From: Clostridiales bacterium
GTDB taxonomy: Bacteria > Bacillota > Clostridia > Saccharofermentanales > Saccharofermentanaceae
NCBI GenBank assembly: GCA_017617295.1
Contig: JAFZWN010000009.1
Location: 1 to 54,996 of the forward strand
Length of the DNA: 54,996 nucleotides
Direction of reading: 5' to 3'
How positions within the stretch are numbered: the stretch's first letter is position 1; every line of letters begins with the position of its first letter. The notes below the pieces were generated by a model, which saw only the letters and a list, made by a program, of their open reading frames with translations, ran no database searches and was not told the DNA's origin. Shown piece after piece: positions 1 to 8,152 of this stretch. The translations under genes were made by a program, and so were the position numbers.

Positions 1-3000
1 ACTGGTTTACAGATCACGCCTGATTTCATAGTAACACTTGGCGAGACGGTTCTTATTAGGAATGTGGATTACACAGTTGAATACGGTAATAACATCAACG
101 CGGGAACAGGTGCAGGAATATTAACTATAACCGGAGCAGGAAACTATACCGGCGAAACTTCAATAACATTTGACATAGCTCAGGCTGATATTTCAGGTGC
201 TCTGATAGCTCCCGTCTCTTCTCAGATTTATACAGGTTCCGCGATAGAACCCGAAGTTACAGTTACTCTTGATGAAACAATTCTGGAAAGCGGGACGGAT
301 TATACCGTAAGCTATGTGAATAACACGGCCATCGGAACGGCAACTGTTACTGTAACAGGATGCGGCAACTATACGGGTTCGCCTGCTTCGGTTAATTTCG
401 AGATTGTTCCTAAAGATATATCCGAGGCTGTTATCTCTGCGGTCCCTGATCAGACTTATACCGGTTCTGCGATAGAACCTTCATTTACCGTTACTCTCAA
501 TGGTACGCCTCTCGTATACGGAACTGATTATTCGGTCGGATACAGCAATAACATAGATGCAGGAACAGCTTCGGTAACCGTAACAGGGTACGGCATCTAT
601 ACCGGTTCTGCCTCCGCGACATTTGCTATCACTCAATTGAGTCTGGAAGACGCAGGAATCACTATTGACCAGTCTGCCGACCTGACATACACGGGTTCGC
701 AGATCGCGCCTTTGTTTACAGTTATACTTGGAGAAACGGAGCTTCATACAGGAGATGATTTCTCGGTAGAATACGGCGATAACATCAATGCAGGAACCGG
801 GGCCGGAAGCATAACTATAACCGGAACCGGCAACTACAGCGGCGAAGCTTCTGTAACATTTGATATAGCACCCGCAAGCATCACCGGATCGACTGTTACG
901 ATCGTTAACACTCCTGTTTACACCGGAGGATCTGTAGCTCCTTCGTTTACGGTAACTCTTCCGGACGAACGTGTTCTTGGAGAGAACGATTACACATTTG
1001 AAGTATCCAGTACGACCGGTTTCGCGGCAGGAACGGATACCGCTTCGCTCGTTGTCAGAGGTGCCGGGAACTATACGGGAGAACTTGATCCTGTCACCTT
1101 CACGATCGTTCCTGCAGAAATCAATTCCGCTACTGTCGCTGCGATCGCGGATCAGACTTATACCGGGTCTGCGATAGAACCAGAGATCACCGTTACTCTC
1201 AATGATACAACTCTCGTAAGAGGAACGGATTACACCGTAAGCTATGCGAACAATACAGCCATCGGTACGGCGACGGCAACAGTAACAGGATGCGGTAACT
1301 ATACGGGTTCGCCTGGTTCGGTAACTTTCGAGATCGTTCAGGCTTCGATCTCCGGTGCTATTATCTCTGCTATCCCTGATCAGACTTACACCGGTTCTGC
1401 GATAGAACCCGATGTTACCGTTACACTTGGTGATGATACTCTTGTAAGAGGAACGGATTACACCGTAAGCTATGCAGATAATACGGCCATCGGTAGGGCG
1501 ACCGTTACTGTAACCGGCTGCGGAAACTATTCAGGAACGCTTGAACCTGTAACTTTCAATATCGTTCCTATAGACATTTCTCAGGCCGTTATCTCTGAGA
1601 TCCCTGATCAGACTTACACCGGTTCTGCGATAGAACCCGCTGTCACTGTTACATTTGGTGATGTAATTCTTGAAAGAGATACTGAGTATACTGTAAGCTA
1701 TGCGGACAATACAGATGTCGGTACTGCAACTGTTACTGTAACAGGCTGCGGCATCTACTCGGGTTCGCCTGCTTCCGTGACTTTCACGATCATACCTGCC
1801 GACATCAATTCCGCTACAGTCGCCGCGATCGCGGATCAGACCTATAACGGGCTTCCGCTTTTCCCTGAAGTAACGCTGACATTCGGCGGTGCTGCACTGA
1901 CAAGCGGAACGGACTATAACGTTTCTTTCTCGGAGAATACCGAAGTCGGTACGGCTCATATCACTGTAACAGGTACCGGTAATTTCACCGGCGAGAATAC
2001 AGGCGTTACCTTCAGTATCATCGGAATTGACATTGCCAATGCGACTATCGGTTCGATAGCTCCTCTGACCTATACGGGATCCGCGCTTACGCCTGAACTG
2101 ACCGTAAGATACAACGGAACGGTGCTCGCGGAGAATACGGACTATCGTATCGCATACGGTTCCAATACAAATGCCGGTACGGCGACTGTTACGTTGACCG
2201 GTATCGGTCACTTCAGAGGAACCAATACGGGTGCGACGTTTACGATCGCTCCCGCGAGCATATCAGAAGCTGTCATCGCGGATATCTCTTCTCAGACATA
2301 CTGCGCATCGGCGATCACTCCTCCCGTAAGTGTAAGCCTTAACGGAGCGGCACTGACAGCGGGAACCGATTATACGGTGGCATATTCCGATAACACCAAT
2401 GCAGGCACGGCTTCCGTAACTATTACAGGCTGCGGTAACTATACAGGTTCGCCTGAGGCTGCAACGTTCACGATCGCTCCTCTTGATATCAGCGGAGCAA
2501 GCGTGGCGGCGATCGCCGATCATACATATGCAGGTTCGCAGATCAGGCCTTTCGTTACGATCCGCATTAACGGCAGGACTCTTATCAGCGGGACGGATTA
2601 TGAGACGGCATATACCGATAATATCGAGGTCGGTACCGCTAACGTTGCGATCAGCGGCGTCGGGAACTACACGGGAAGCATCACGACGACTTTCAATATC
2701 GTTGCAGCTGTTCCCACGGAGCCCGATAATCCGACTGTAACGCCCGGAACCGATCCGACGGTATCGCCTGCACCCACGGATCCTCCCACGACTGAGACTC
2801 CCACTGCGGCTCCCACGGAGACTCCTTCCGGATCGGCAAGAGGCGTAGAGAGTTTTGTAGAGAGACTCTATACTGTTGCGCTCGGCAGAGCTTCCGATCC
2901 GGCCGGTCAGCAGGCGTGGGTCGATGCGATCAGGGAAAGAGGCGAGACAGGTGCCGACGTCGCAAGAGGCTTCCTCTACAGTGACGAGTTCCTTAACAAA

Positions 3001-3582
3001 GACTGCAGTAACGAAGAATTTGTTCAGACACTGTATCAGACATTCTTCGGAAGAGCGGCTGATGAGGACGGTCTGGCAGCATGGGTCGGGGTTCTCGAAG
3101 GCGGAGTGACCAGACAGAATGTTATCGAAGGCTTCATCAACTCTACAGAGTGGGCTAACCTTTGCCTGACATACGGCATCAGCAGTGGCGGAGCCGGTGT
3201 TCCTGACATCGAGATCGAGCCTAACGACGATGTCATCGCCTTCTGTACAAGGCTTTATACCACATGTCTCGGAAGGAATGCCGATCAGCGTGGGCTTATG
3301 GCCTGGGCACGCCAGCTTGCCAACCGGAGAGATACCGGTGCTGGTGCTGCAAGGGGATTCTTCTTCAGCAGCGAGTTCCTCCACCAGAACGTTGATAACG
3401 GCGAGTTCGTCCGAAGACTCTATCTGACATTCATGGGCAGAGAGCCCGATGAGGCCGGATACAACGCATGGGTAGGCCAGCTTGATTCCGGAGTCTCAAG
3501 AAACGAAGTATTTGAAGGCTTCGTGGGTTCTCAGGAGTTTACGGACATCTGCAGTAAATACGGCATCATAAGAGGGGATTGA
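1..3582 (+). CDS. Repeat-rich surface protein with C-terminal DUF4214 domains (5' end outside window)
   Basis: The frame is open from base 1, so the true start lies upstream; 1193 residues are visible. The protein has one partial and eleven full tandem repeats of about 75-80 residues (to about position 2706). Each is built around YTGSAIEP, a GTDYTVSY core and a GCGNYTGS end, and they resemble the beta-sandwich repeats of extracellular bacterial proteins. A Pro/Thr-rich linker follows (about 2707-2845), then four LY..LGR.D..G..AW units (about 2850-3560) matching DUF4214, seen in secreted and S-layer-like proteins. It is probably exported and used in adhesion or as a scaffold, but the signal peptide is not in view. 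I see no LPXTG sorting signal or C-terminal membrane anchor; the chain ends in RGD. Several repeats carry a single Cys in the GCGNY motif, unusual for a surface protein. The next gene lies beyond a strong terminator, so this ends its transcript. Confidence 0.85.
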   Translation, partial: TGLQITPDFIVTLGETVLIRNVDYTVEYGNNINAGTGAGILTITGAGNYTGETSITFDIAQADISGALIAPVSSQIYTGSAIEPEVTVTLDETILESGTDYTVSYVNNTAIGTATVTVTGCGNYTGSPASVNFEIVPKDISEAVISAVPDQTYTGSAIEPSFTVTLNGTPLVYGTDYSVGYSNNIDAGTASVTVTGYGIYTGSASATFAITQLSLEDAGITIDQSADLTYTGSQIAPLFTVILGETELHTGDDFSVEYGDNINAGTGAGSITITGTGNYSGEASVTFDIAPASITGSTVTIVNTPVYTGGSVAPSFTVTLPDERVLGENDYTFEVSSTTGFAAGTDTASLVVRGAGNYTGELDPVTFTIVPAEINSATVAAIADQTYTGSAIEPEITVTLNDTTLVRGTDYTVSYANNTAIGTATATVTGCGNYTGSPGSVTFEIVQASISGAIISAIPDQTYTGSAIEPDVTVTLGDDTLVRGTDYTVSYADNTAIGRATVTVTGCGNYSGTLEPVTFNIVPIDISQAVISEIPDQTYTGSAIEPAVTVTFGDVILERDTEYTVSYADNTDVGTATVTVTGCGIYSGSPASVTFTIIPADINSATVAAIADQTYNGLPLFPEVTLTFGGAALTSGTDYNVSFSENTEVGTAHITVTGTGNFTGENTGVTFSIIGIDIANATIGSIAPLTYTGSALTPELTVRYNGTVLAENTDYRIAYGSNTNAGTATVTLTGIGHFRGTNTGATFTIAPASISEAVIADISSQTYCASAITPPVSVSLNGAALTAGTDYTVAYSDNTNAGTASVTITGCGNYTGSPEAATFTIAPLDISGASVAAIADHTYAGSQIRPFVTIRINGRTLISGTDYETAYTDNIEVGTANVAISGVGNYTGSITTTFNIVAAVPTEPDNPTVTPGTDPTVSPAPTDPPTTETPTAAPTETPSGSARGVESFVERLYTVALGRASDPAGQQAWVDAIRERGETGADVARGFLYSDEFLNKDCSNEEFVQTLYQTFFGRAADEDGLAAWVGVLEGGVTRQNVIEGFINSTEWANLCLTYGISSGGAGVPDIEIEPNDDVIAFCTRLYTTCLGRNADQRGLMAWARQLANRRDTGAGAARGFFFSSEFLHQNVDNGEFVRRLYLTFMGREPDEAGYNAWVGQLDSGVSRNEVFEGFVGSQEFTDICSKYGIIRGD

Positions 3583-3608
3583 CTTCTCTGACAGGGTGTT
3601 GCACAGAA

Positions 3609-3637
3609 GGGCTGCTTCTTCGGAGGCAGCCCTTTTT
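3609..3637 (+). terminator. Intrinsic terminator after the surface protein
   Basis: A 7-bp perfect stem, GGGCTGC (3609-3615) with GCAGCCC (3626-3632), is followed directly by five T. It starts 26 nt after the stop codon of the surface protein. Confidence 0.9.
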
Positions 3638-3702
3638 GCTGATCCTGCCTGCCGCAGGATGCCGCTTGGATCCGGGAGGATGTACCGCGAAACTATTATC
3701 AC

Positions 3703-3795
3703 GCAAAGTATCACAACAATCGGTCGTTTTTTGTGATACTTTGCAAGATTCTCGCAATCTATCACAAGATCACCCCGATTTTTGTGATATTTTGC
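3703..3795. repeat. Tandem pair of 14-bp dyads with a 51-bp period
   Basis: GCAAAGTATCACAA (3703-3716) is the exact reverse complement of TTGTGATACTTTGC (3731-3744), with a 14-nt spacer. A second unit follows at 3754-3767 and 3782-3795, with 12 of 14 arm positions symmetric, again with a 14-nt spacer. Corresponding arms of the two units are exactly 51 bp apart. The dyads lie in the 363-bp gap between the surface-protein terminator and the acyltransferase gene. They could be binding sites of a repressor or a folded RNA; I do not recognise the family. The rest of this gap is AT-rich with no other gene visible. Confidence 0.75.
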
Positions 3796-3945
3796 GTAAT
3801 ATTCATTAACTGGAAATATGTTAACCTGCCGGCTCCTTCAGACGGGCATATATAAAAAATAATTATGGCAAAAATATGGAGTTTGTATATTGAGTTATTT
3901 CTTCAAAAGAAATATAATTTTTTGTAGGAAAATACGGAGGATGCA

Positions 3946-4596
3946 ATGAACGACGAACTGAAGGATATAGTCTATGCCGATCTTTTCAGGTATACCGGAA
4001 ATGCTCGCAGTACCAAAGACATATATACCACATATCTTCAGGAGCTCATCAGCAGCCCCGAATTTCACTATATCAGCACGATGCGCCGTACCAGATACTA
4101 TCACGATCAGATCGAGCGTTACGACGGATTCCTGAAGTATCTTAATATCGCGAAGTTCAAGTTCTTCAACTTCTGGCTGGACAGGCTGTCACGTAAGTAT
4201 CATTTCCAGATCCCTTACGATACGAATATCGGCAAAGGTTTTTATCTGGCACATTTCGGCAGGGTCATCATCCATCCGAAGTCCGTGATCGGCTATAATG
4301 TCAATGTCTCCACGGGTGTCGTTATCGGTACCCAGTTCAGAGGTAAGAGGAAAGGCGCTCCCAATATCGGCAATTTTGTCTGGATAGGTGCAAATGCCGT
4401 TATCGTCGGAAATATCAATATCGGTAATAATGTCCTGATAGCCCCCGGATCATATGTCAATTTCGATGTACCCGACGGTTCTATCGTTATCGGTAACCCG
4501 GGTCTCATCAGAAGGGCGCCCGGTGCCACATTGAGTTACATCAACAATACGATACAGTTCGACGAGTATAATGTACGGTCGGGCGGTACGAGATGA
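3946..4596 (+). CDS. Left-handed beta-helix (hexapeptide) O-acetyltransferase, serine-acetyltransferase-like
   Basis: This 216-residue protein has a helical N-terminal part (residues 1-85) and hexapeptide repeats from about residue 90 (IGKGFYLAHFG, IGYNVNVSTGVVIG, IGNFVWIGANAVIVG, IGNNVLIAPG) ending in IGNPGLIRR. This is the CysE/colanic-acid acetyltransferase type of fold that transfers acetyl from acetyl-CoA to a hydroxyl. The His in the YLAHFGRV segment matches the catalytic His of serine acetyltransferases. Its partner here is a peptidase rather than a sulfur gene, so a polysaccharide or other sugar acceptor is as likely as serine. The start is supported by CGGAGG 5 nt upstream. The stop overlaps the next ATG (ATGA), so the two genes are translationally coupled. 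Confidence 0.8.
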   Translation: MNDELKDIVYADLFRYTGNARSTKDIYTTYLQELISSPEFHYISTMRRTRYYHDQIERYDGFLKYLNIAKFKFFNFWLDRLSRKYHFQIPYDTNIGKGFYLAHFGRVIIHPKSVIGYNVNVSTGVVIGTQFRGKRKGAPNIGNFVWIGANAVIVGNINIGNNVLIAPGSYVNFDVPDGSIVIGNPGLIRRAPGATLSYINNTIQFDEYNVRSGGTR

Positions 4597-5831
4597 GCCT
4601 TTCACCGGATCTTTTCAGAAATAACAGACTCAAGTTCTTCGACCGTATTCCAGAGAATTCGGCCGTTGTTTTGTTTGCGGGATCTTCAAGGAAGATGTCT
4701 CAGGACTCCGAATACAGATTTCTTCCTGACCGTAATTTCTACTATCTGACGGGTATCTCTACTGAGAACGCGAGGCTCATCATGGTGAGAAACGGCGATA
4801 TCAGGGATTGTTTTCTCTTTATGCCGCCCAAGGATGAGACAGCCGAGAGGTGGCACGGGAAGAGGATGACTTTTGCCGAGGCTTCAAGACTGTCCGGGAT
4901 AGAGGAGAAGGATATCCTGCCGATCGGCGACTTCGAGGATAAGCTCTATTTTGTAAGCCGCGACCTCCTTCTGGATCTTTGTTATGACGGTACGTCCATA
5001 AGCGACGAGAATGCCTCTTTCGTCAAATCTCATGACGGTATAAAGGACATCTCGAGTGTGCTGACTTCGCTTCGCATGGTGAAGAGCGAAGAGGAGATCG
5101 AAGCTATCCGTAAGGCGGCAAAGCTTACCGAGGATGCTCTTTCAGATATGAAAGAGATGCTCGTTGCGGGCTCGTGCGAGAACGACTGCTATGCGGCACT
5201 GGAGTACGGGATGGCAAAAAGAGGATCACTGATACCCGCATTTTCCACGATAACAGCAATCGACGGTAATGCGTTCTATCTTCATCACAGCGATCCGGAA
5301 GGTCCCGAAGGACCGGTGTTCCGCGAGGGTTCCTTTATCCAGATAGACGTCGGAGGAAGATATGACGGTTACTGCGCGGATATATCCAGAGTATATTTTA
5401 TCGGCAGGGGAGATCCGCAGACCGAGAAGAGGCGCGAGGCTCTCCTGGGACTCTCGAGGAAGCTCAGGGCTGAGGCTTTCGCATATATCAAGCCCGGTAT
5501 CACGTTCAAGGGATTAAATGAGCACATGAAGGATCTTCTCGGCAAGTGGCTTGTCGAAAATGAGCTGTGTGCCGCAGATGCTGATATGGCGGAAGAGACA
5601 AAGAAGTACTACTGGCATAATACGGGACACCACCTGGGTCTCGACGTGCATGACATAAGCGACAGGGAAGCCCCTTTTGAAGCGGGCAACTGTCTGGCGA
5701 TCGAACCGGGAGTTTACATCCCGCAGTGGGATATCGGATTCCGTATCGAGGACGACGTTTTGGTAACCGGTAGCGGATGCGAGCTCCTGAGCAGCGGCAT
5801 CGATACGCCGGAGTCGGTCTATATAGGATAA
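4593..5831 (+). CDS. pepP: Xaa-Pro aminopeptidase (M24B family)
   Basis: This 412-residue protein has an aminopeptidase P N-terminal domain (residues 1-130, with the RNFYYLTG motif) and a pita-bread metallopeptidase domain. The dinuclear metal ligands are all visible: D252 (QIDVGG), D263 (CADISRVY), H345 (NTGHHLGLDVHD), E370 (AIEPGVY) and E385 (RIEDDV). It should cleave N-terminal residues ahead of proline from cytoplasmic peptides. The length fits bacterial PepP. It overlaps the acyltransferase stop by four bases and is followed 12 nt later by an alpha/beta hydrolase with its own GGAGGAG site, so the three probably form one operon. Confidence 0.92.
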   Translation: MSLSPDLFRNNRLKFFDRIPENSAVVLFAGSSRKMSQDSEYRFLPDRNFYYLTGISTENARLIMVRNGDIRDCFLFMPPKDETAERWHGKRMTFAEASRLSGIEEKDILPIGDFEDKLYFVSRDLLLDLCYDGTSISDENASFVKSHDGIKDISSVLTSLRMVKSEEEIEAIRKAAKLTEDALSDMKEMLVAGSCENDCYAALEYGMAKRGSLIPAFSTITAIDGNAFYLHHSDPEGPEGPVFREGSFIQIDVGGRYDGYCADISRVYFIGRGDPQTEKRREALLGLSRKLRAEAFAYIKPGITFKGLNEHMKDLLGKWLVENELCAADADMAEETKKYYWHNTGHHLGLDVHDISDREAPFEAGNCLAIEPGVYIPQWDIGFRIEDDVLVTGSGCELLSSGIDTPESVYIG

Positions 5832-5843
5832 GGAGGAGACGGT

Positions 5844-6827
5844 ATGCCTGTAGTTATAGTGATCCTTCTTATCGTGGCGGCAGTTCTCGCCTGCGCATTC
5901 TTATATATCAATATCTCGAGGAAGCTCTTCAGGAAGATATTTGTACGTCCGCATCCGGTCTCCCGTGTGGACCGATCTCCCGAGAAGATCGATCAGAGTA
6001 CCATCTTCGGGCGCGGCAAGAACTGGTTCTACACTACCCGTAACGAGTATATCAATGTCAGGATAGATTCCTTTGACAAGACCAAGCTCTCGGGATATTT
6101 CAGACCGTCTTCGGACAGATCGACGAGGTCTGCCGTTATATTCCTTCACGGATATAACGAGCATCCTTCAGAGTGCGCCGCCTATGCCAAGCTCATGATG
6201 AAGCAGATACAGTGCCATGTCCTTATTACGCACATGAGAGGTCACGGCGTCAGCGGCGGTAAGTACTGTACTTACGGCGTGTATGAGAGTGTCGATCTGA
6301 TGAGATGGATCGACTTTATAAGAAGACAGACAGGCAAGGATACGAGGATCTATATCTACGGCAGGTGCATGGGTGCGGTGAGTGCTCTTCTGGCTGCGGC
6401 TACGGATGAACTCCGCGGCAATATCGCGGGGATCATCGCCGACAGCCCGTACGATACTTTTGAGACCGGCGCGGTCAACTTTATGTCGATCGTCAAGCCT
6501 CATCTTAAGCTCCAGCTGTTTATGCCCATGTTAAACCGTATGGCCAAGAGCAAGTTCGGCTTCGATATGTCCATGTGCGACTGCGCTATCAATGCCGAGA
6601 AGATAAGGGTCCCCGTACTGTTCTTTTCCGGCGGCAACGATAAGATCTGTCCGCCTGATGTTGTAAGGTCTATATACGATGAGGTGACAAGTCCCAAAAG
6701 ACTCGTTGTCATCGATCACGCGGACCATCTTATGGGGTATGACAAGGCGCCTTCCGTCTATGAGAAGGAAGTCAGGCATTTTGTCGAGAAGTGTGTCGAG
6801 AGACTTATCTTAATGGGAAAGCTTTAA
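5844..6827 (+). CDS. Membrane-anchored alpha/beta hydrolase with Cys in the nucleophile position
   Basis: This 327-residue protein starts with a single hydrophobic anchor (residues 2-22), then a basic stretch and an alpha/beta-hydrolase domain. Landmarks: oxyanion loop FLHGYNEHP (100-108), nucleophile elbow YGRCMGAVS (172-180), acid D265 (SGGNDKICPP) and H294 (DHADHLMG). The elbow residue is Cys175 where related hydrolases of this type have Ser (GxSMGG). The codon is an unambiguous TGC and every other catalytic position is kept, so a Cys-nucleophile enzyme is more likely than decay. Substrate unknown. It is the last gene of the pepP operon, and its 3' end overlaps the convergent CBS gene by 18 bp. 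Confidence 0.8.
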   Translation: MPVVIVILLIVAAVLACAFLYINISRKLFRKIFVRPHPVSRVDRSPEKIDQSTIFGRGKNWFYTTRNEYINVRIDSFDKTKLSGYFRPSSDRSTRSAVIFLHGYNEHPSECAAYAKLMMKQIQCHVLITHMRGHGVSGGKYCTYGVYESVDLMRWIDFIRRQTGKDTRIYIYGRCMGAVSALLAAATDELRGNIAGIIADSPYDTFETGAVNFMSIVKPHLKLQLFMPMLNRMAKSKFGFDMSMCDCAINAEKIRVPVLFFSGGNDKICPPDVVRSIYDEVTSPKRLVVIDHADHLMGYDKAPSVYEKEVRHFVEKCVERLILMGKL

Positions 6828-7268
6828 GAGCGTTTCGCTCTTGTCCCGGGGCAGATCGTTCGTCTCGTAGAAGTATCTTATTACAGTCCTTCTGGTTACA
6901 ATTCCGATAAACATATCGCGGTCATCGACGACCGGTATGAAGTTCTGGTTCAAAGCGCGCTCAACGAGCTCGTCGATCGAAGACGTGATCCTGATGGCGG
7001 GATTCTTCTCGGGGTGAAGCTCGATCTGATCCATTCCGATAGTCTCGAGTTCCTCCACTTTGATAGTCGTCTGTGAACTGTCTTCCGTAACGATAGTCCA
7101 GAGGAAATCCCCTTCGCTCACCGTTCCCAGATAGTGACCTTCGCGGTCCAGTACGGGGATGGCGGAGTAGCCGTGGAACTTCATCTTCTCCAGTCCCTGA
7201 CGTACGGTATAGTCGTTATAAAGGTAAGCGGTCTCCGCTTTTGGCTGCATGAAAAAAGCTATGTTCAT
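6810..7268 (-). CDS. CBS-domain protein
   Basis: This 152-residue protein is almost entirely a CBS pair: the first CBS near residues 8-65 (FHGYSAIPVLDREGHYLGTV) and the second near 85-140 (NFIPVVDDRDMFIGIVTRR). CBS pairs bind adenine nucleotides and usually regulate a partner. With no catalytic domain attached it is probably a stand-alone energy sensor; its target is not visible here. The start has AAAGGA about 12 nt upstream. It is divergent from the riboswitch and thiT and converges on the hydrolase with an 18-bp overlap of coding ends. Confidence 0.8.
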   Translation of the reverse strand: MNIAFFMQPKAETAYLYNDYTVRQGLEKMKFHGYSAIPVLDREGHYLGTVSEGDFLWTIVTEDSSQTTIKVEELETIGMDQIELHPEKNPAIRITSSIDELVERALNQNFIPVVDDRDMFIGIVTRRTVIRYFYETNDLPRDKSETLLKLSH

Positions 7269-7382
7269 ATATGTAAAGATTCCTTTGTTCTATAAAAGTA
7301 TTAACCACACCCATATCTTAATCCTAACGTGGTAAAAGATTGTGTGAACTGTGCGGTAAATATATAGCAAAACATTTTGACT

Positions 7383-7410
7383 TGCGAAGTATTATTTTTT
7401 GTAGTATATT
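7383..7410 (+). promoter_or_regulatory. Candidate promoter of thiT
   Basis: TTGCGA (7383-7388), a 16-nt spacer and TATATT (7405-7410) lie just upstream of the TPP riboswitch. An overlapping TTGACT (7377-7382) would give a 22-nt spacer and is less likely. Confidence 0.45.
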
Positions 7411-7423
7411 CTCGCATGTAAAT

Positions 7424-7510
7424 TCAGGGGAGCCGGATACTTCCGGCTGAGAGGATGTTAATCGAGACATCGACCCGATGAACCTGTACGGATAATGCCG
7501 ACGAAGGGAG
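7424..7510 (+). promoter_or_regulatory. TPP riboswitch (THI element)
   Basis: The conserved thi-box blocks are present in order: GGGGAGCC, GGCTGAGAGGATG, GACCCGATGAACCTG and GGATAATGCCGACGAAGGGA. These form the pyrimidine- and pyrophosphate-sensing arms and close through the 5' CAGGGG and 3' GAAGGGA. The 3' side runs straight into GGGAGG, the ribosome binding site of thiT, and no terminator hairpin with a T-run separates them. Control is therefore probably translational: TPP binding would hide the ribosome binding site and shut off thiamine uptake. Confidence 0.93.
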
Positions 7511-7519
7511 GAATTTTTT

Positions 7520-8152
7520 ATGTCGAATCCGTTTAAATCCAGTAACAAAGAGAAGATCCTTGCCACAGTGGCAGGTGGTGTCTGTATCGCTTTGAGCTTC
7601 GTGCTGTCGCAGCTCAAGCTTTTCGAGATGCCCATGGGCGGCTCGGTAACGCCCGCATCGTCACTGCCTCTTATCATCTATGCGGTATGCTTCGGTCCCG
7701 TCTGGGGAAGTATCGCAGCCGTAGTATACAGTATCGTTCAGATGATATCGGGACTCGGATATTTTGTTACTCCTTTCCAGATGTTTCTGGACTACATCAT
7801 GGGCTATATGGCTCTCGGTATCGTGGGCTTCGCGGCTCCTTCACTTGATGTCCGTAAGACCATATCGAACCCCATTAAGAGATTTGCAAAAGGCGGTCTT
7901 ATGAAGGCGATCGTGTTTACGATCATCGCTTATGCCGTAAGGTGGTTCTGCTCCGTTTTATCGGGCGTCATCTTTTATGCCGAATATGCTCCCGAAGGAA
8001 TGGATCCCTGGGTATATTCCATGAGCTATAACGGTTCTTTCCTGGCAGCCGATCTCGTTATCGTTCTTGCGGTAATGTGCATCTTCTACGGAGTCATCAA
8101 GGCGGGATCGAACAACAAGGCGCCCGTTACTGCAGCTGAAACTGCACAGTGA
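7520..8152 (+). CDS. thiT: Thiamine-specific ECF transporter S component
   Basis: This 210-residue membrane protein has about six hydrophobic segments and the ThiT-type N-terminal region (GVCIALSFVLSQLKLFEMP followed by GGSVTPASSLPL). ThiT binds thiamine with nanomolar affinity and works with the shared EcfA-EcfA'-EcfT energy module, which is not encoded in this window. The TPP riboswitch immediately upstream supports the substrate. The Trp/Tyr-rich segment near residues 130-175 (RWFCSVLSG, FYAEYAPEG) fits the substrate pocket. The last 26 bp overlap the 3' end of the convergent histidine kinase gene. Confidence 0.93.
   Translation: MSNPFKSSNKEKILATVAGGVCIALSFVLSQLKLFEMPMGGSVTPASSLPLIIYAVCFGPVWGSIAAVVYSIVQMISGLGYFVTPFQMFLDYIMGYMALGIVGFAAPSLDVRKTISNPIKRFAKGGLMKAIVFTIIAYAVRWFCSVLSGVIFYAEYAPEGMDPWVYSMSYNGSFLAADLVIVLAVMCIFYGVIKAGSNNKAPVTAAETAQ

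Noticed and set aside
481..3384. Long antisense open frames under the surface-protein gene
   Set aside because: They mirror the repeats of the real gene, have Cys/Arg/Ser-rich composition, no ribosome binding sites and no family resemblance.
3579..3809. Small plus-strand frame after the surface protein
   Set aside because: It runs through the terminator and the dyad repeats and has no plausible start site.
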